In this document: positions 26,929 to 35,438 of the stretch, in pieces | Numbering within the stretch: position 1 is the first letter of the stretch | Layout: the number at the start of each line of letters is the position of its first letter | Assembly: GCF_000010785.1 (NCBI RefSeq) | Contig: NC_013799.1 | Span: forward strand, 186,001-250,000 | Length of the DNA stretch: 64,000 nucleotides | Origin: Hydrogenobacter thermophilus TK-6 | GTDB lineage: Bacteria > Aquificota > Aquificia > Aquificales > Aquificaceae | Direction: 5' to 3' | Notes under the pieces: generated by a model | Databases searched by the model: none | Seen by the model: the letters and a program-made list of their open reading frames with translations, nothing else | What the model was told of the DNA's origin: nothing | Program-made: the position numbers and the translations under genes

Positions 26929-27384
26929 ATGATATACTCAGAAACAGTAAAGTATGCACTCTTGGCTTTGGCTTACTTGGCGCTCAACAGGGACAGGCTT
27001 GTCAAGGTGGAGGAGATAGCTGAAGCACAGAAGATACCTAAGCCTTTTCTGTCCAAGATATTTCACAAGCTGGCAAGGGAAAGGGTGCTCAGGTCTTACA
27101 AAGGTCCTACAGGTGGTTTTGCCCTCGCAGTACCTCCCGAACAGATTACCATAATGGATGTGATACGCTACTTGGATGAGGACTACAAGCTGGATTACTG
27201 CGCCCTGAGACCTGGAAGGTGCGAAGAGTGGCAGGTGTCGCCGTGCAGGGTACACGAAAAGTGGACGCGCCTGAGAGATACTATAATGGACTATCTTAAT
27301 AACACTACCATAGCTGAGCTGGCTGAGGTGGAAGAAAAGCACAGGCATGAAAAGCCTGTGCAGTTGGAAAAGTTCTCTAAATAA
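26929..27384 (+). CDS. Rrf2-family transcriptional regulator with Fe-S-type cysteines (NsrR/IscR-like)
   Basis: A 151-residue winged-helix regulator. The helix-turn-helix is around residues 24-65 (KVEEIAEAQKIPKPFLSKIF, then GPTGGFALA, the Rrf2 wing). Three cysteines, Cys91, Cys98 and Cys106, in DYCALRPGRCEEWQVSPC have spacing close to the cluster ligands of NsrR (nitric oxide sensor) and IscR. It is divergent from nirDL with overlapping promoters, so control of nirDL and itself is likely, and NO or redox sensing would make sense. The exact effector cannot be determined. Its end overlaps nrdD by 8 bases. Confidence 0.85.
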   Translation: MIYSETVKYALLALAYLALNRDRLVKVEEIAEAQKIPKPFLSKIFHKLARERVLRSYKGPTGGFALAVPPEQITIMDVIRYLDEDYKLDYCALRPGRCEEWQVSPCRVHEKWTRLRDTIMDYLNNTTIAELAEVEEKHRHEKPVQLEKFSK

Positions 27385-29482
27385 CATACTCAAGCCTGTC
27401 CTTGAACTCCTCCTGCTTTCCTCTGTTCCACCTCTGCACAGGTCTGTAGTAGCCTACCACTCTTGAGTAAACCTCTGCAGGTTTTCCACACTCGGGACAT
27501 GTAAAATGCTCTCCCCTGATGTAGCCGTGGTCTTCACACACGGAGAAGGTAGGCGTTATGGTAATGTAGGGTACGGGGTATAACTCAAGGACTTTCTTAA
27601 CGAAGTTGGCAACAGCTAACTCGTTGGGAGATTCCTGAAGGAAGAAGTGGATAACTGTCCCGCCCGTGTAAAGCACCTGAAGGTCCTTTTGATGCTCAAG
27701 CACTTCAAAAGGGTCATCTGTAAGCCCCACAGGAAGGTGTGTGGAGTTGGTGTAGTAAGGCTCTTTTTCACCTGCGGTGATTATGTCTGGAAATTTTGCC
27801 TTGTCTATCTTTGCAAGCCTGTAAGAGGTGCCTTCTGCAGGTGTCGCTTCAAGGTTATAAAGGTGTCCCGTTTGTTCCTGAAAGTCCGCAAGCTTCTCTC
27901 TCATAAACTTAAGGACTTTTATTGCAAAATCCCTACCCTCCTTCTCCGCTATGGAAACACCCAGCAGGTTAAGGCATGCCTCGTTCATACCTATAAGACC
28001 TATGGTGGAAAAGAAAGTGTCAAAGGAGTCCAGGTATTCTCTGGTATAGGGCATAAGACCCTTCTTTAGATTTCTCTCAATGACCTTCCTCTTTATCTCA
28101 AGGCTTTCTCTGGCAAGCTCCATAAGGTGGGATAGCCTTGCGAGAAACTCCTCCTCATCCTTTGATAAGTAGGCTATTCTGGGAAGGTTTATGGTTACCA
28201 CACCTATGCTACCCGTTTTGTCCGCACTCCCAAAGAGTCCCCCCATTCTGCTTCTGAGTTCCCTAAGGTCAAGCTGCAGCCTGCAACACATACTCCTCAC
28301 ATCCCCGGGCTTTAACGAGCTGGATATGAAGTTCTGGAAGTAAGGTATGCCGTACTTGGCAGTTATCCTCCAGAGAAGCCTCGCGTTCGGAGATTCCCAT
28401 ACGAAGTCGGGCGTTATGTTGTAGGTAGGTATGGGAAAGGAGAAAATTCTTTCCATGTAATCACCTTCCATCATCACCTCAAGGAAAGCTCTGTTTATAA
28501 TGTCCATCTCCTTTTGGAAATCCCCGTAGTAGCCTATATCGGGTCGCTCTACGCCTCCTATTATGACAGGTCTTTCCTTCATGTCCTCAGGCACAGTCCA
28601 GTCAAAGGAGAAGTTTATGAAAGGTGCTTGAGACCCCCACCTTGATGGCACATTCAGGGAAAAGACCAGCTGTTGGATGAGCTGTTTTACCTCCTCGTAA
28701 GAGAGTTTGTCCACCCTTACAAAGGGAGCTAAATAGGTGTCCACAGAATTAAGCGCCTGAGCGCCTGCAAACTCCATCTGGGTGCATCCTAAGAAGTTCA
28801 CTATCTGACCAAGAAGGGAAGACAGGTGCTTTGCGGGACCTGCAGTCACCTTACCGTAGCCACCTCTAAAGCCTTTACGAAGAAGGTCTTCCAGAGACCA
28901 GCCCGCACAGTAGCCCACTATACCGTGCGAAAGGTCGTGTATGTGAAAGTCTCCCTCTCTGTGAGCTTTTGCTATCTTCTCTGGATACACATGGGTAAGC
29001 ATGTAATGAGCTATAACTGTGCCTGCAGTATGTAGCATAAGACCGGAAAAAGAGTAGCTTGCATTGGCGTTTTCCTGCACCCTCCAGTCCTGCTTATGTA
29101 TATACTCCTGAACTACCCTCTCCGCATCCACTATGGCGTTGGATATGTCTCTGAGTTCCTCCCTCCTCTTTCTGTACAGTATGTAAGCCTTTGCAGTTTT
29201 GGCAAAACCGTGCAGTATGAGAGTTTCTTCCACAAGGTCCTGAATTTCCTCCACATGCACCCTCTGCTTACCCAAGCTTAAAACTTTTGTAACTACATCT
29301 TCCACAAGCTCATCAAGTATGCTTTGCTCAACAAACTCGCCGACAGCCTTAAAAGCTTTGAACATAGCTCTCTGAATCCTTGACCTGTCAAAGGGAACAA
29401 GAATCCCGTCCCTTTTCACAACCAGAGGAAGCTCTCTCTCCACCTTCCTTTTAAGCTCTTCCACTCCTCCTATCCTGAGCAT
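27377..29482 (-). CDS. nrdD: NrdD, anaerobic ribonucleoside-triphosphate reductase
   Basis: A 701-residue class III (glycyl-radical) reductase that makes dNTPs without oxygen. An ATP-cone lies at about residues 17-110 (VVKRDGILVPFDRSRIQRAM). The finger-loop and thiyl region has DLSHGIVGYCAGWSL, and a zinc site near the C-terminus reads CEDHGYIRGEHFTCPEC. The glycyl-radical loop RVVGYYRPVQRWN is intact. The nrdG activase that creates the radical is not adjacent. For a micro-aerophilic or denitrifying organism this is the low-oxygen enzyme. It is convergent with the Rrf2 gene. Confidence 0.96.
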   Translation of the reverse strand: MLRIGGVEELKRKVERELPLVVKRDGILVPFDRSRIQRAMFKAFKAVGEFVEQSILDELVEDVVTKVLSLGKQRVHVEEIQDLVEETLILHGFAKTAKAYILYRKRREELRDISNAIVDAERVVQEYIHKQDWRVQENANASYSFSGLMLHTAGTVIAHYMLTHVYPEKIAKAHREGDFHIHDLSHGIVGYCAGWSLEDLLRKGFRGGYGKVTAGPAKHLSSLLGQIVNFLGCTQMEFAGAQALNSVDTYLAPFVRVDKLSYEEVKQLIQQLVFSLNVPSRWGSQAPFINFSFDWTVPEDMKERPVIIGGVERPDIGYYGDFQKEMDIINRAFLEVMMEGDYMERIFSFPIPTYNITPDFVWESPNARLLWRITAKYGIPYFQNFISSSLKPGDVRSMCCRLQLDLRELRSRMGGLFGSADKTGSIGVVTINLPRIAYLSKDEEEFLARLSHLMELARESLEIKRKVIERNLKKGLMPYTREYLDSFDTFFSTIGLIGMNEACLNLLGVSIAEKEGRDFAIKVLKFMREKLADFQEQTGHLYNLEATPAEGTSYRLAKIDKAKFPDIITAGEKEPYYTNSTHLPVGLTDDPFEVLEHQKDLQVLYTGGTVIHFFLQESPNELAVANFVKKVLELYPVPYITITPTFSVCEDHGYIRGEHFTCPECGKPAEVYSRVVGYYRPVQRWNRGKQEEFKDRLEYVI

Positions 29483-29613
29483 CCCTTTACCTCCTTCATA
29501 GTTTGATTACTTTAAAATCATAAAAGTTCTTTATCTTCAGTCAAGCCTCCCTGAGCCTACTCCCAAAGGGTATTACCTGTGGGGAAAATAACTCACCTGC
29601 GGAACGATACTTT

Positions 29614-29624
29614 TGTGGGATAAT
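29614..29624 (+). promoter_or_regulatory. Extended -10 promoter for mtaB
   Basis: TGTGG precedes GATAAT (29619-29624), which gives a TGn-extended -10 box. The mtaB ATG is ten bases after the box, so the leader would be only about four bases. The rest of the 150-base gap toward nrdD holds no structure I can name. Confidence 0.45.
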
Positions 29625-29634
29625 TTATTTTCTC

Positions 29635-30867
29635 ATGAGGGGCGTAGCTTTTTTTACGCTGGGTTGCAGGAGCAACGAGTTTGACACCCACTTTATAGCT
29701 CATCAGTTTCAGCTCAAGGGCTACCAAGTTGTGGACTTTGATAAAGCTGACATATATGTAATAAACACCTGCAGTGTGACTGCAGGGGCAGAAAGGTCCT
29801 CTCGGCAGGCCATATACAGAGCCAAGAGGTTAAACCCTAATAGCTTGGTGGTGGTCACAGGTTGCTACGCACAGATAAACCCACAGGCTCTGTCTGAGTT
29901 AAAAGAGGTAGACCTGGTGGTAGGAAACACTCACAAGAGGGACATACTCAGAATAGTTGAAGAATATCTGAGCGAAAGGAAAGGAAAAGTTTATGTGGAC
30001 AATGTGTTCAGACAAAACAGCGTGGAGAGTTTTGAGCTAATTACCTACTTTGAGAAGGTAAGACCTTTTGTGAAAGTTCAAGAGGGTTGCAACAGGTTCT
30101 GCAGTTTCTGTGTGATCCCCTTTGCCAGAGGCAAGTCAAGGAGCGTCCTAAAGGAGAAAGTCCTAAAGGAGGCGGAGCTTTTGGCGGAAAGGGGCTTTAA
30201 GGAAATAGTCCTAACGGGAACACAGCTCACTCAGTACGGCTGGGACATAGCAACAGACCTCTGCGACCTTTTAAAGGATCTTGTCAAGATAAGGGGGATA
30301 GAGCTTATAAGGCTATCCTCTCTCTACCCTTCGGAGATAAGTCAGAAGCTTCTGGATTTTGTGCTTTTGGAAGAGAAGATAGCCCCTCACTTTCATTTGC
30401 CACTTCAAAGTGGCTCAGACAGGATTCTACAGCTTATGAGAAGAGATTACAGCGTAAAGGACTACGTTCATCTTGTGGAGAAAGTAATAGAAAAAAGACC
30501 CCTCTCTTCTGTGGGGACGGATGTGATAGTAGGTTTCCCCTCCGAAAGTGATAAAGATTTTGAAGAGACCTACAAGCTTCTTAGCCAGCTTCCCATACAC
30601 TACATGCATGTATTCCCTTACTCGGACAGGGAAGGCACAAAAGCCTGTAAGATGAGCCGGAAGGTCAGCCAGAAAGTAAAAAAGGAGAGAGTGAAAACCC
30701 TCAAATCCCTTGACCAACAAAAGAGAGCGGAGTTTTTAAAGAAGAACGAAGGTAAGGAGCTGAGAGCTTTGGTCATAGAAGAGAACATGCTCTTGACGGA
30801 AAACTACCTGAACTTAGAAAGGGAAGGCTACACATCCATAGGTGAGCTTGTAAGGGTTAAGGTTTAA
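29635..30867 (+). CDS. mtaB: MtaB, tRNA t6A37 methylthiotransferase
   Basis: A 410-residue radical-SAM enzyme that converts t6A37 to ms2t6A37 in tRNA. The N-terminal MTTase domain has cysteines in FTLGCRSNEFDT, VINTCSVTAG and VVTGCYAQ for the auxiliary cluster. The radical-SAM motif is GCNRFCSFCVIPFARGKSRS (CxxxCxxC). A C-terminal TRAM-like domain closes the protein. MiaB differs in the first motif (GCQMN), so GCRSNEFD points to MtaB. Its substrate is made by the TsaE pathway also present in this window. Confidence 0.94.
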   Translation: MRGVAFFTLGCRSNEFDTHFIAHQFQLKGYQVVDFDKADIYVINTCSVTAGAERSSRQAIYRAKRLNPNSLVVVTGCYAQINPQALSELKEVDLVVGNTHKRDILRIVEEYLSERKGKVYVDNVFRQNSVESFELITYFEKVRPFVKVQEGCNRFCSFCVIPFARGKSRSVLKEKVLKEAELLAERGFKEIVLTGTQLTQYGWDIATDLCDLLKDLVKIRGIELIRLSSLYPSEISQKLLDFVLLEEKIAPHFHLPLQSGSDRILQLMRRDYSVKDYVHLVEKVIEKRPLSSVGTDVIVGFPSESDKDFEETYKLLSQLPIHYMHVFPYSDREGTKACKMSRKVSQKVKKERVKTLKSLDQQKRAEFLKKNEGKELRALVIEENMLLTENYLNLEREGYTSIGELVRVKV

Positions 30868-30872
30868 AAGGC

Positions 30873-30894
30873 CCACCCCCATTGCCGGGGGTGG
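30873..30894 (+). terminator. GC-rich hairpin after mtaB
   Basis: A perfect 8-base stem CCACCCCC/GGGGGTGG with loop ATTGCC begins six bases after the mtaB stop. No T-tract follows, so it is not a textbook intrinsic terminator. The rest of the 122-base convergent gap (30868-30989) is A/T-rich toward mlaE and contains a second CCCCAT/ATGGGG pairing option. It may end transcription or protect the 3' end. Confidence 0.4.
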
Positions 30895-30989
30895 TGAGGA
30901 GGTGTGCCATGGGGAGGGGTTTATAAATACCCTTTTATTAGTTATCACTTATAGGTATTATAAGAAATTTTTATAAAAAAGCAAGAGGT

Positions 30990-31727
30990 TTAGAATATGA
31001 TGGCAGTCAGGAAGTAGTCGGATATGAGTATTAGCATAGAGGAGACTACTACGCTGTTGGTGGTGGCTCTGCCTACACCTTCTGTGCCACCGCCTGTGTA
31101 AAAGCCAAAATAACAGCTAACCGCTGAGATGATAAGACCAAAGAAAACAGCCTTGTAAAGACCGCCTATAAAGTCATAAAACTCAGCTATGTCCCTCATT
31201 TTCTCCCAGAAGAGGTACTCGTTTACGCCAAAGAGCTTTACCGCAACAAACCAACCACCAAACACACCCGCTATGTCTGCCAGAATTACCAGCATAGGAA
31301 CACCTAAAACTCCTGCAAATACCCTGGGAGACACCAGATAACTCACAGGATTTATGCCCATAACTTCTAGCGCATCTATCTGCTCCGTTATCCTCATAGT
31401 GCCTATACTGGCAGTCATGGCAGAGCCTACTCTTGCCACCACCATAAGAGATGCCAAAACAGGTCCCAGCTCCCTTCCCATGGATATGGCAACCACAGCT
31501 CCTATGAGAAACTCAGCGTTAAACCTGTGGAAAGTGCTGTAAGTTTGCAGAGCAATTACACCACCAGAAAATATGGAAGTTATAACCACCACGGGGACAG
31601 TTTCCGCACCCAGGTAAGCCAGCTGGCTTATGAAGTGCCTGAGCTTTGGAGGGTTTACAAACATAAAGTATATGCCCATCAAGGTAAGGATTACTCCCCT
31701 TCCCACCTCTTCAATAACTCTTAACAT
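30990..31727 (-). CDS. mlaE: MlaE-type ABC transporter permease
   Basis: A 245-residue inner-membrane permease of the MlaE/Ttg2B (DUF140) family, which moves phospholipids between the membranes of Gram-negative cells. Family markers include VVVITSIFSGGVIALQTY, AISMGRELGPVLASLMVVARVGSAMTASIGTMRITEQIDALEVMGINP (read in pieces; the ELGPVL and EQIDAL segments are diagnostic), and YLVSPRVFAG. The C-terminal segment has SCYFGFYTGGGTEGVGRATT. It overlaps aroC by 17 bases. The partner ATPase and MlaD are not adjacent. Confidence 0.92.
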   Translation of the reverse strand: MLRVIEEVGRGVILTLMGIYFMFVNPPKLRHFISQLAYLGAETVPVVVITSIFSGGVIALQTYSTFHRFNAEFLIGAVVAISMGRELGPVLASLMVVARVGSAMTASIGTMRITEQIDALEVMGINPVSYLVSPRVFAGVLGVPMLVILADIAGVFGGWFVAVKLFGVNEYLFWEKMRDIAEFYDFIGGLYKAVFFGLIISAVSCYFGFYTGGGTEGVGRATTNSVVVSSMLILISDYFLTAIIF

Positions 31728-32874
31728 GCCTTAAGTACCTCTCGTACCTCTCCTTTACCTCCTCCATAAAGTCCCCACCAAGCTTCTCCAGAAGAGCATC
31801 CGCCAGCACTATGGCAAGCATGGCTTCAGCCACTACGGATGCTGCAGGCACCGCAACCACATCCGACCTCTCCTTTCCGGCTCTTACCTCCTCTTTGGTT
31901 TCTATATCCACACTCCTTAGTGGTTTTGTAAGTGTAGGTATAGGTTTCATTACGGCTCTTACAAGCAGTGGCATGCCGTTGGTCATTCCACCCTCCGTTC
32001 CTCCAAGGTGGTTGGAGTATCTAAAGTATCCATCTTTTTCTGACCATCCTATCTCGTCATGCACCTCAGAACCAAAGCGCCTGCCGGCTTCAAAGCCAAG
32101 CCCGAACTCCACACCTTTTATGGCATGTATGCTAAGTATTGCCTGCGCTATCCTTCCGTCTATCCTTTTGTCCCACTGGATGTGGCTACCAAGTCCTGGA
32201 GGGACACCCACAGCAAACACTTCAAATATACCCCCCAAGCTCTCGCCTTTCTCTCTTGCCTCGTCTATAACCTTCATAAACTCCTCATCCTTTGTAGGGT
32301 CGGGAAATCTTACAGAAGAAGACTCAGCAAGCTCGTGCCTTCTCAAAAGGTCCTGCTCCTTCAGAGGAGGAGAGCACTTTCCTATGCTTACCACATAGCT
32401 GCCTATCTTTATGCCGAGTTCTTCCAGAAACCTTTTGCATACCGTACCCACCGCTACCCTACCCACCGTCTCCCTCGCGGAAGCCCTCTCTAGCACATTT
32501 CTGAGGTCTCTCTGGTTATACTTTATGCCACCCACCAGGTCTGCATGACCCGGCCGTGGTCTTGTGAAAGGCACAGCACCCTCCGGTCTTTTCCCTTCTA
32601 TAGCCATCTTCTCCTGCCAGTTTTCCCAGTCTCTGTTTTGCACCAGCATGGCTATTGGACTACCCAGAGTTTTACCAAAGCGTACACCCGATAGTATCTC
32701 CACACTGTCTTTTTCTATTTTCATCCTTCCTCCCCTTCCGTATCCTCTCTGTCTTCTCTCCAGCTCCCTGTTTATGTATTCCGTGCTGATATCCAAGTTA
32801 GCCGGAATACCCTCAAGTATGCAAACTACAGCCTTTCCGTGAGACTCCCCTGCGGTCAGAAACCTTATAGGCAT
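31711..32874 (-). CDS. aroC: AroC, chorismate synthase
   Basis: A 387-residue FMN-dependent enzyme making chorismate, the last step of the shikimate pathway. Markers include FLTAGESHGKAVVCILEGIP at the N-terminus, RRQRGYGRGGRMKIE, SGVRFGKTLGSPIAM, RPGHADLVGGIKY, RNVLERASARETVGRVA, and the HLGGTEGGMTNGMPL region. Length is normal. It starts on the stop codon of rpmB (TGATG overlap) and overlaps mlaE, so rpmB-aroC-mlaE form one transcription unit. aroD is in the same window but in another operon. Confidence 0.97.
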   Translation of the reverse strand: MPIRFLTAGESHGKAVVCILEGIPANLDISTEYINRELERRQRGYGRGGRMKIEKDSVEILSGVRFGKTLGSPIAMLVQNRDWENWQEKMAIEGKRPEGAVPFTRPRPGHADLVGGIKYNQRDLRNVLERASARETVGRVAVGTVCKRFLEELGIKIGSYVVSIGKCSPPLKEQDLLRRHELAESSSVRFPDPTKDEEFMKVIDEAREKGESLGGIFEVFAVGVPPGLGSHIQWDKRIDGRIAQAILSIHAIKGVEFGLGFEAGRRFGSEVHDEIGWSEKDGYFRYSNHLGGTEGGMTNGMPLLVRAVMKPIPTLTKPLRSVDIETKEEVRAGKERSDVVAVPAASVVAEAMLAIVLADALLEKLGGDFMEEVKERYERYLRHVKSY

Positions 32875-33074
32875 CAGCCTGTTCTTACCGCCTTTACCAC
32901 CTTACCAGCCTTCAGGCACTTGGCACACACATAAACCCTCTTAACAGTGCCGTTGTTTAGCCTTACTCTCATCTTGTGAAGGTTTGGCTTGAAAGTTCTG
33001 GAGTTTCGCTCCGCGGAAAAGGTCACACTTTTGCCAAACTTGGTGGTTTTGCCACACACATAACACCTTGCCAT
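32874..33074 (-). CDS. rpmB: Ribosomal protein L28
   Basis: A 66-residue large-subunit protein. The N-terminal MARCYVCGKTTKFGKSVTFS and the segment RTFKPNLHKMRVRL are typical of L28. Four cysteines (CYVC and CAKC) make a zinc-binding version. A good AAAGGAGGT site precedes the ATG. Confidence 0.95.
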   Translation of the reverse strand: MARCYVCGKTTKFGKSVTFSAERNSRTFKPNLHKMRVRLNNGTVKRVYVCAKCLKAGKVVKAVRTG

Positions 33075-33095
33075 CTTTTACCTCCTTTAAATAGA

Positions 33096-33380
33096 TTATT
33101 TTACCTCATTTACCAGCTCCTTGATCTTCTTCTCAAGGCTACAAACCCCGTGAGAGTGGCAAAAGATGCACCTATCCTTTGCGTACTTTTTGGCAAGCTT
33201 TACCATGTTGTGCCCGCTCAAAGATGTAAATACTATTACCCAGTCCGCGCACGCCAGAGCGCTGTCTATGTTCTGCTGAGTTTCCTGATTTATGAACTTT
33301 ATGCTCAAGCGATATCTCTTAGCCATTTCCTCCACCTTAGACTTTAGCCTGTCATGACCTCCTAGAATTACCAGCCTCAT
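33096..33380 (-). CDS. DUF2325 family protein
   Basis: A 94-residue protein of the DUF2325 family of unknown function. It begins MRLVILGGHDRLKSKVEEMA, the usual start of this family, and contains ADWVIVFTSLSGHNMVKLA and the C-terminal cysteine segment RCIFCHSHGVCSLE, which could bind metal. I chose the ATG at 33380; a reading ten codons longer exists. It lies 21 bases upstream of rpmB and is probably co-transcribed. Related proteins are sometimes linked to redox or metal stress, but that is only a suggestion. Confidence 0.8.
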   Translation of the reverse strand: MRLVILGGHDRLKSKVEEMAKRYRLSIKFINQETQQNIDSALACADWVIVFTSLSGHNMVKLAKKYAKDRCIFCHSHGVCSLEKKIKELVNEVK

Positions 33381-33575
33381 CTCTACCTCCTTATTGAGAT
33401 TTAGTCTCAATTTTATATTGTAGGGATAAAGAAGGCAAGATGATAAAGCTCAGAAAATTATTATTTTCTTATACCCTTAAATTGAAAAAGCTTATCCACA
33501 GATAAGAAGATCTTATGGTAAGTTGATGGCTCTGAATTACATTTTAAACACCACCAAAGATTGGGAGGTTTAGGT

Positions 33576-34061
33576 ATGAAGTGGGTTATGTTGAGTTTTT
33601 TAGGAATTGTGGGAAGCTCCTTTGCGGTGCCTGTCTTCATGGACGGTGAGTATGCCAAAGCTTTCTGCGATGCATGGAACAAAACACCGCAACTTGTGGA
33701 AGAGCTTGGCAAGAGCGAAAGCTGGACGGCGGTGCCGGAGAGAAAAATATTCATGTACAGAGAGGACTGCGGTGAAGCAAAACAGATTCAGCTAACCATA
33801 AAAAACGAGCAGGGGAAAGCTGTATGCGTTTACGGTGGTCCAGCCAAAGACAAGAGAGGTCCCAACGACTTTCTCATGTATGCCCAAACCCAGAGATGGC
33901 TGGAGATGGGAAAGGGAGAGTACGGACCTATGAAGGCTATGATGTTTGGAAGGCTCAAGTTTGAAGGTCCCAAGTTCGTTGCCATGAAAAACATGGGACC
34001 CTTCGAAGCCTTCTTAAAATTGATAGATAAGCCTCCTCACGATGCGAGCAGGTGTCCATAA
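33576..34061 (+). CDS. Secreted SCP2-like (sterol-carrier fold) protein
   Basis: A 161-residue protein with a cleavable signal peptide (MKWVMLSFLGIVGSSFAVPV). The C-terminal half, GEYGPMKAMMFGRLKFEGPKFVAMKNMGPFEAF in consecutive pieces, looks like the SCP2 lipid-binding fold. Cysteines in the mature part (AFCDAWN, REDCGEA, AVCVYGG, SRCP) could form disulphides in the periplasm. The ATG at 33576 has a GGAGG site. It is convergent with truA, touching end to end. It may bind lipid or quinone in the periplasm; the function is a guess from fold resemblance. Confidence 0.6.
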   Translation: MKWVMLSFLGIVGSSFAVPVFMDGEYAKAFCDAWNKTPQLVEELGKSESWTAVPERKIFMYREDCGEAKQIQLTIKNEQGKAVCVYGGPAKDKRGPNDFLMYAQTQRWLEMGKGEYGPMKAMMFGRLKFEGPKFVAMKNMGPFEAFLKLIDKPPHDASRCP

Positions 34062-34787
34062 TTAAAGCAGAACTTTTTCTAAGGTCAGTCCTTTGGCTTT
34101 AGCTGTGTAGGGGCAGGTTTTTCTGTTGGAAAGGTACTCCTCCAAATGTGATAGATTTATTCTCCCCAAACCTATCTGGACCATACAGCCTACCATTCTT
34201 CTGACCATGTACCTCAAAAAGCTCCTTGCCCTGAAGCTTATCTCTATGAGGTCTTCCACCTTTGAAAGTCTCACCTCCTCCAGGTCTATCACAGTGTTTT
34301 TATCCTCCTCTTCCTTCTTGGCAAAGGCGGAAAAATCTCTCCTGCCTGCTAAAAGCTCACAAGCTTTTTGCATCTTAGAAAGGTCAAGCTTTTGTGGAAC
34401 CCTCCAGGCGAAGGGCTCTATAAAAGCGTCCCGTGAGAAGGAGTTTAGCACTCTGTAGACATACACCTTACCCCTAACCGAGTATCTGGCGTTGAACCCC
34501 TCTTGCACCCACACCCTCTTTATGCCCACATCCTCAGGTAGCAGAGAGTTTAGAGCTTTTAAAAGTTTATAAGGCTCCATCTCCTTTTTGGCATAAAAGT
34601 TTGCCACATACTCTTTTGCATGCACTCCCGCATCCGTCCTGCAACACCCAACCAGCTTGATATCCTCTCTAAACACCTTTTCTAAACTCTCCTTTATAAC
34701 ACCCTGAACGGTCCTGAGGTTTGGTTGTACCTGCCAGCCGTGAAAGTTTGTGCCCACATAGGAAAGCAAGAGTACATAGTTGGGCAT
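34062..34787 (-). CDS. truA: TruA, tRNA pseudouridine(38-40) synthase
   Basis: A 241-residue pseudouridine synthase acting on the anticodon arm. The N-terminal LLSYVGTNFHGWQVQPNLRTVQG and the catalytic motif GCCRTDAGVHAKEYVANF, which holds the essential aspartate, are plain. The segments VYVYRVLN and ARSFLRYMVRRMVGCMVQIGLG (read in pieces) follow. It is divergent from the EAL-like gene with 21 bases between starts. Confidence 0.96.
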   Translation of the reverse strand: MPNYVLLLSYVGTNFHGWQVQPNLRTVQGVIKESLEKVFREDIKLVGCCRTDAGVHAKEYVANFYAKKEMEPYKLLKALNSLLPEDVGIKRVWVQEGFNARYSVRGKVYVYRVLNSFSRDAFIEPFAWRVPQKLDLSKMQKACELLAGRRDFSAFAKKEEEDKNTVIDLEEVRLSKVEDLIEISFRARSFLRYMVRRMVGCMVQIGLGRINLSHLEEYLSNRKTCPYTAKAKGLTLEKVLL

Positions 34788-34808
34788 GGTAAAATTATAT
34801 TGAGAGTT

Positions 34809-35438
34809 ATGCTTTACATTGGAGATGACAAAAACTTAAAGGTTTATGCGGTTCTTGAAAATGTGGTAGAGATAGAAACAGGAAACCTTTATGGCTACAG
34901 ATTGGTTTCAAGAATAATTTACGGTAATGAGGAGGGGAGTTTTGCAGAAGTAGCCAACAGAGAACTCAAAATGAGGATAGAGATGGCGGTTTTGGAAGCG
35001 GTGCGATCTGCCAATAAAAGCGGTGTCATCTTCGTAAACCTCCCAGTATCCGTAAACATAGAAAGTCTGCCTCTTTATGGGAAGAACGTGGTGGTGAACC
35101 TTCCCATGGGCATGGGACTTAAAAACCTTTACATATACAGGAGCAGGATAAAGAGGTGCGGATTGGGCACAGCTCTGGATGATTTTACCACCATAGGTTA
35201 TGAACTCAGAGAGATTATGTTTGGTGCCTTTGATTATGTATTTTTCAGTGATAGCTTTTACACAAATGCCAACAAAAAGGATTTGAAAAAAGCAGTGGAG
35301 CTTGTAAAGTATTATGGTTCAAAGGTGTGCTTTAAAAAGATAGATACGACCAGTAAACTGGAGATGGCCAGAAGTGTGGGTGCACAGCTGGGGCACGGTT
35401 TCCTGTTTGGATACGAGCAGATAAAGGCTCAGCTATGA
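34809..35438 (+). CDS. Degenerate EAL-domain protein, probably catalytically inactive
   Basis: A 209-residue protein whose blocks align with the cyclic-di-GMP phosphodiesterase EAL fold: VVEIETGNLYGYRLVSRI (where EAL itself is replaced), GVIFVNLPVSVNIESL, GLGTALDDFTTIGYE (the DDFGTG loop, altered), and VGAQLGHGFLFGYEQI (the QGYLFG ending). The missing glutamate of the EAL motif and the altered loop 6 suggest it cannot cut c-di-GMP but could still bind it or act by protein contact. The ATG at 34809 is seven bases after a TATATT. It overlaps the TPR gene by 4 bases, so the two are co-expressed. Confidence 0.7.
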   Translation: MLYIGDDKNLKVYAVLENVVEIETGNLYGYRLVSRIIYGNEEGSFAEVANRELKMRIEMAVLEAVRSANKSGVIFVNLPVSVNIESLPLYGKNVVVNLPMGMGLKNLYIYRSRIKRCGLGTALDDFTTIGYELREIMFGAFDYVFFSDSFYTNANKKDLKKAVELVKYYGSKVCFKKIDTTSKLEMARSVGAQLGHGFLFGYEQIKAQL

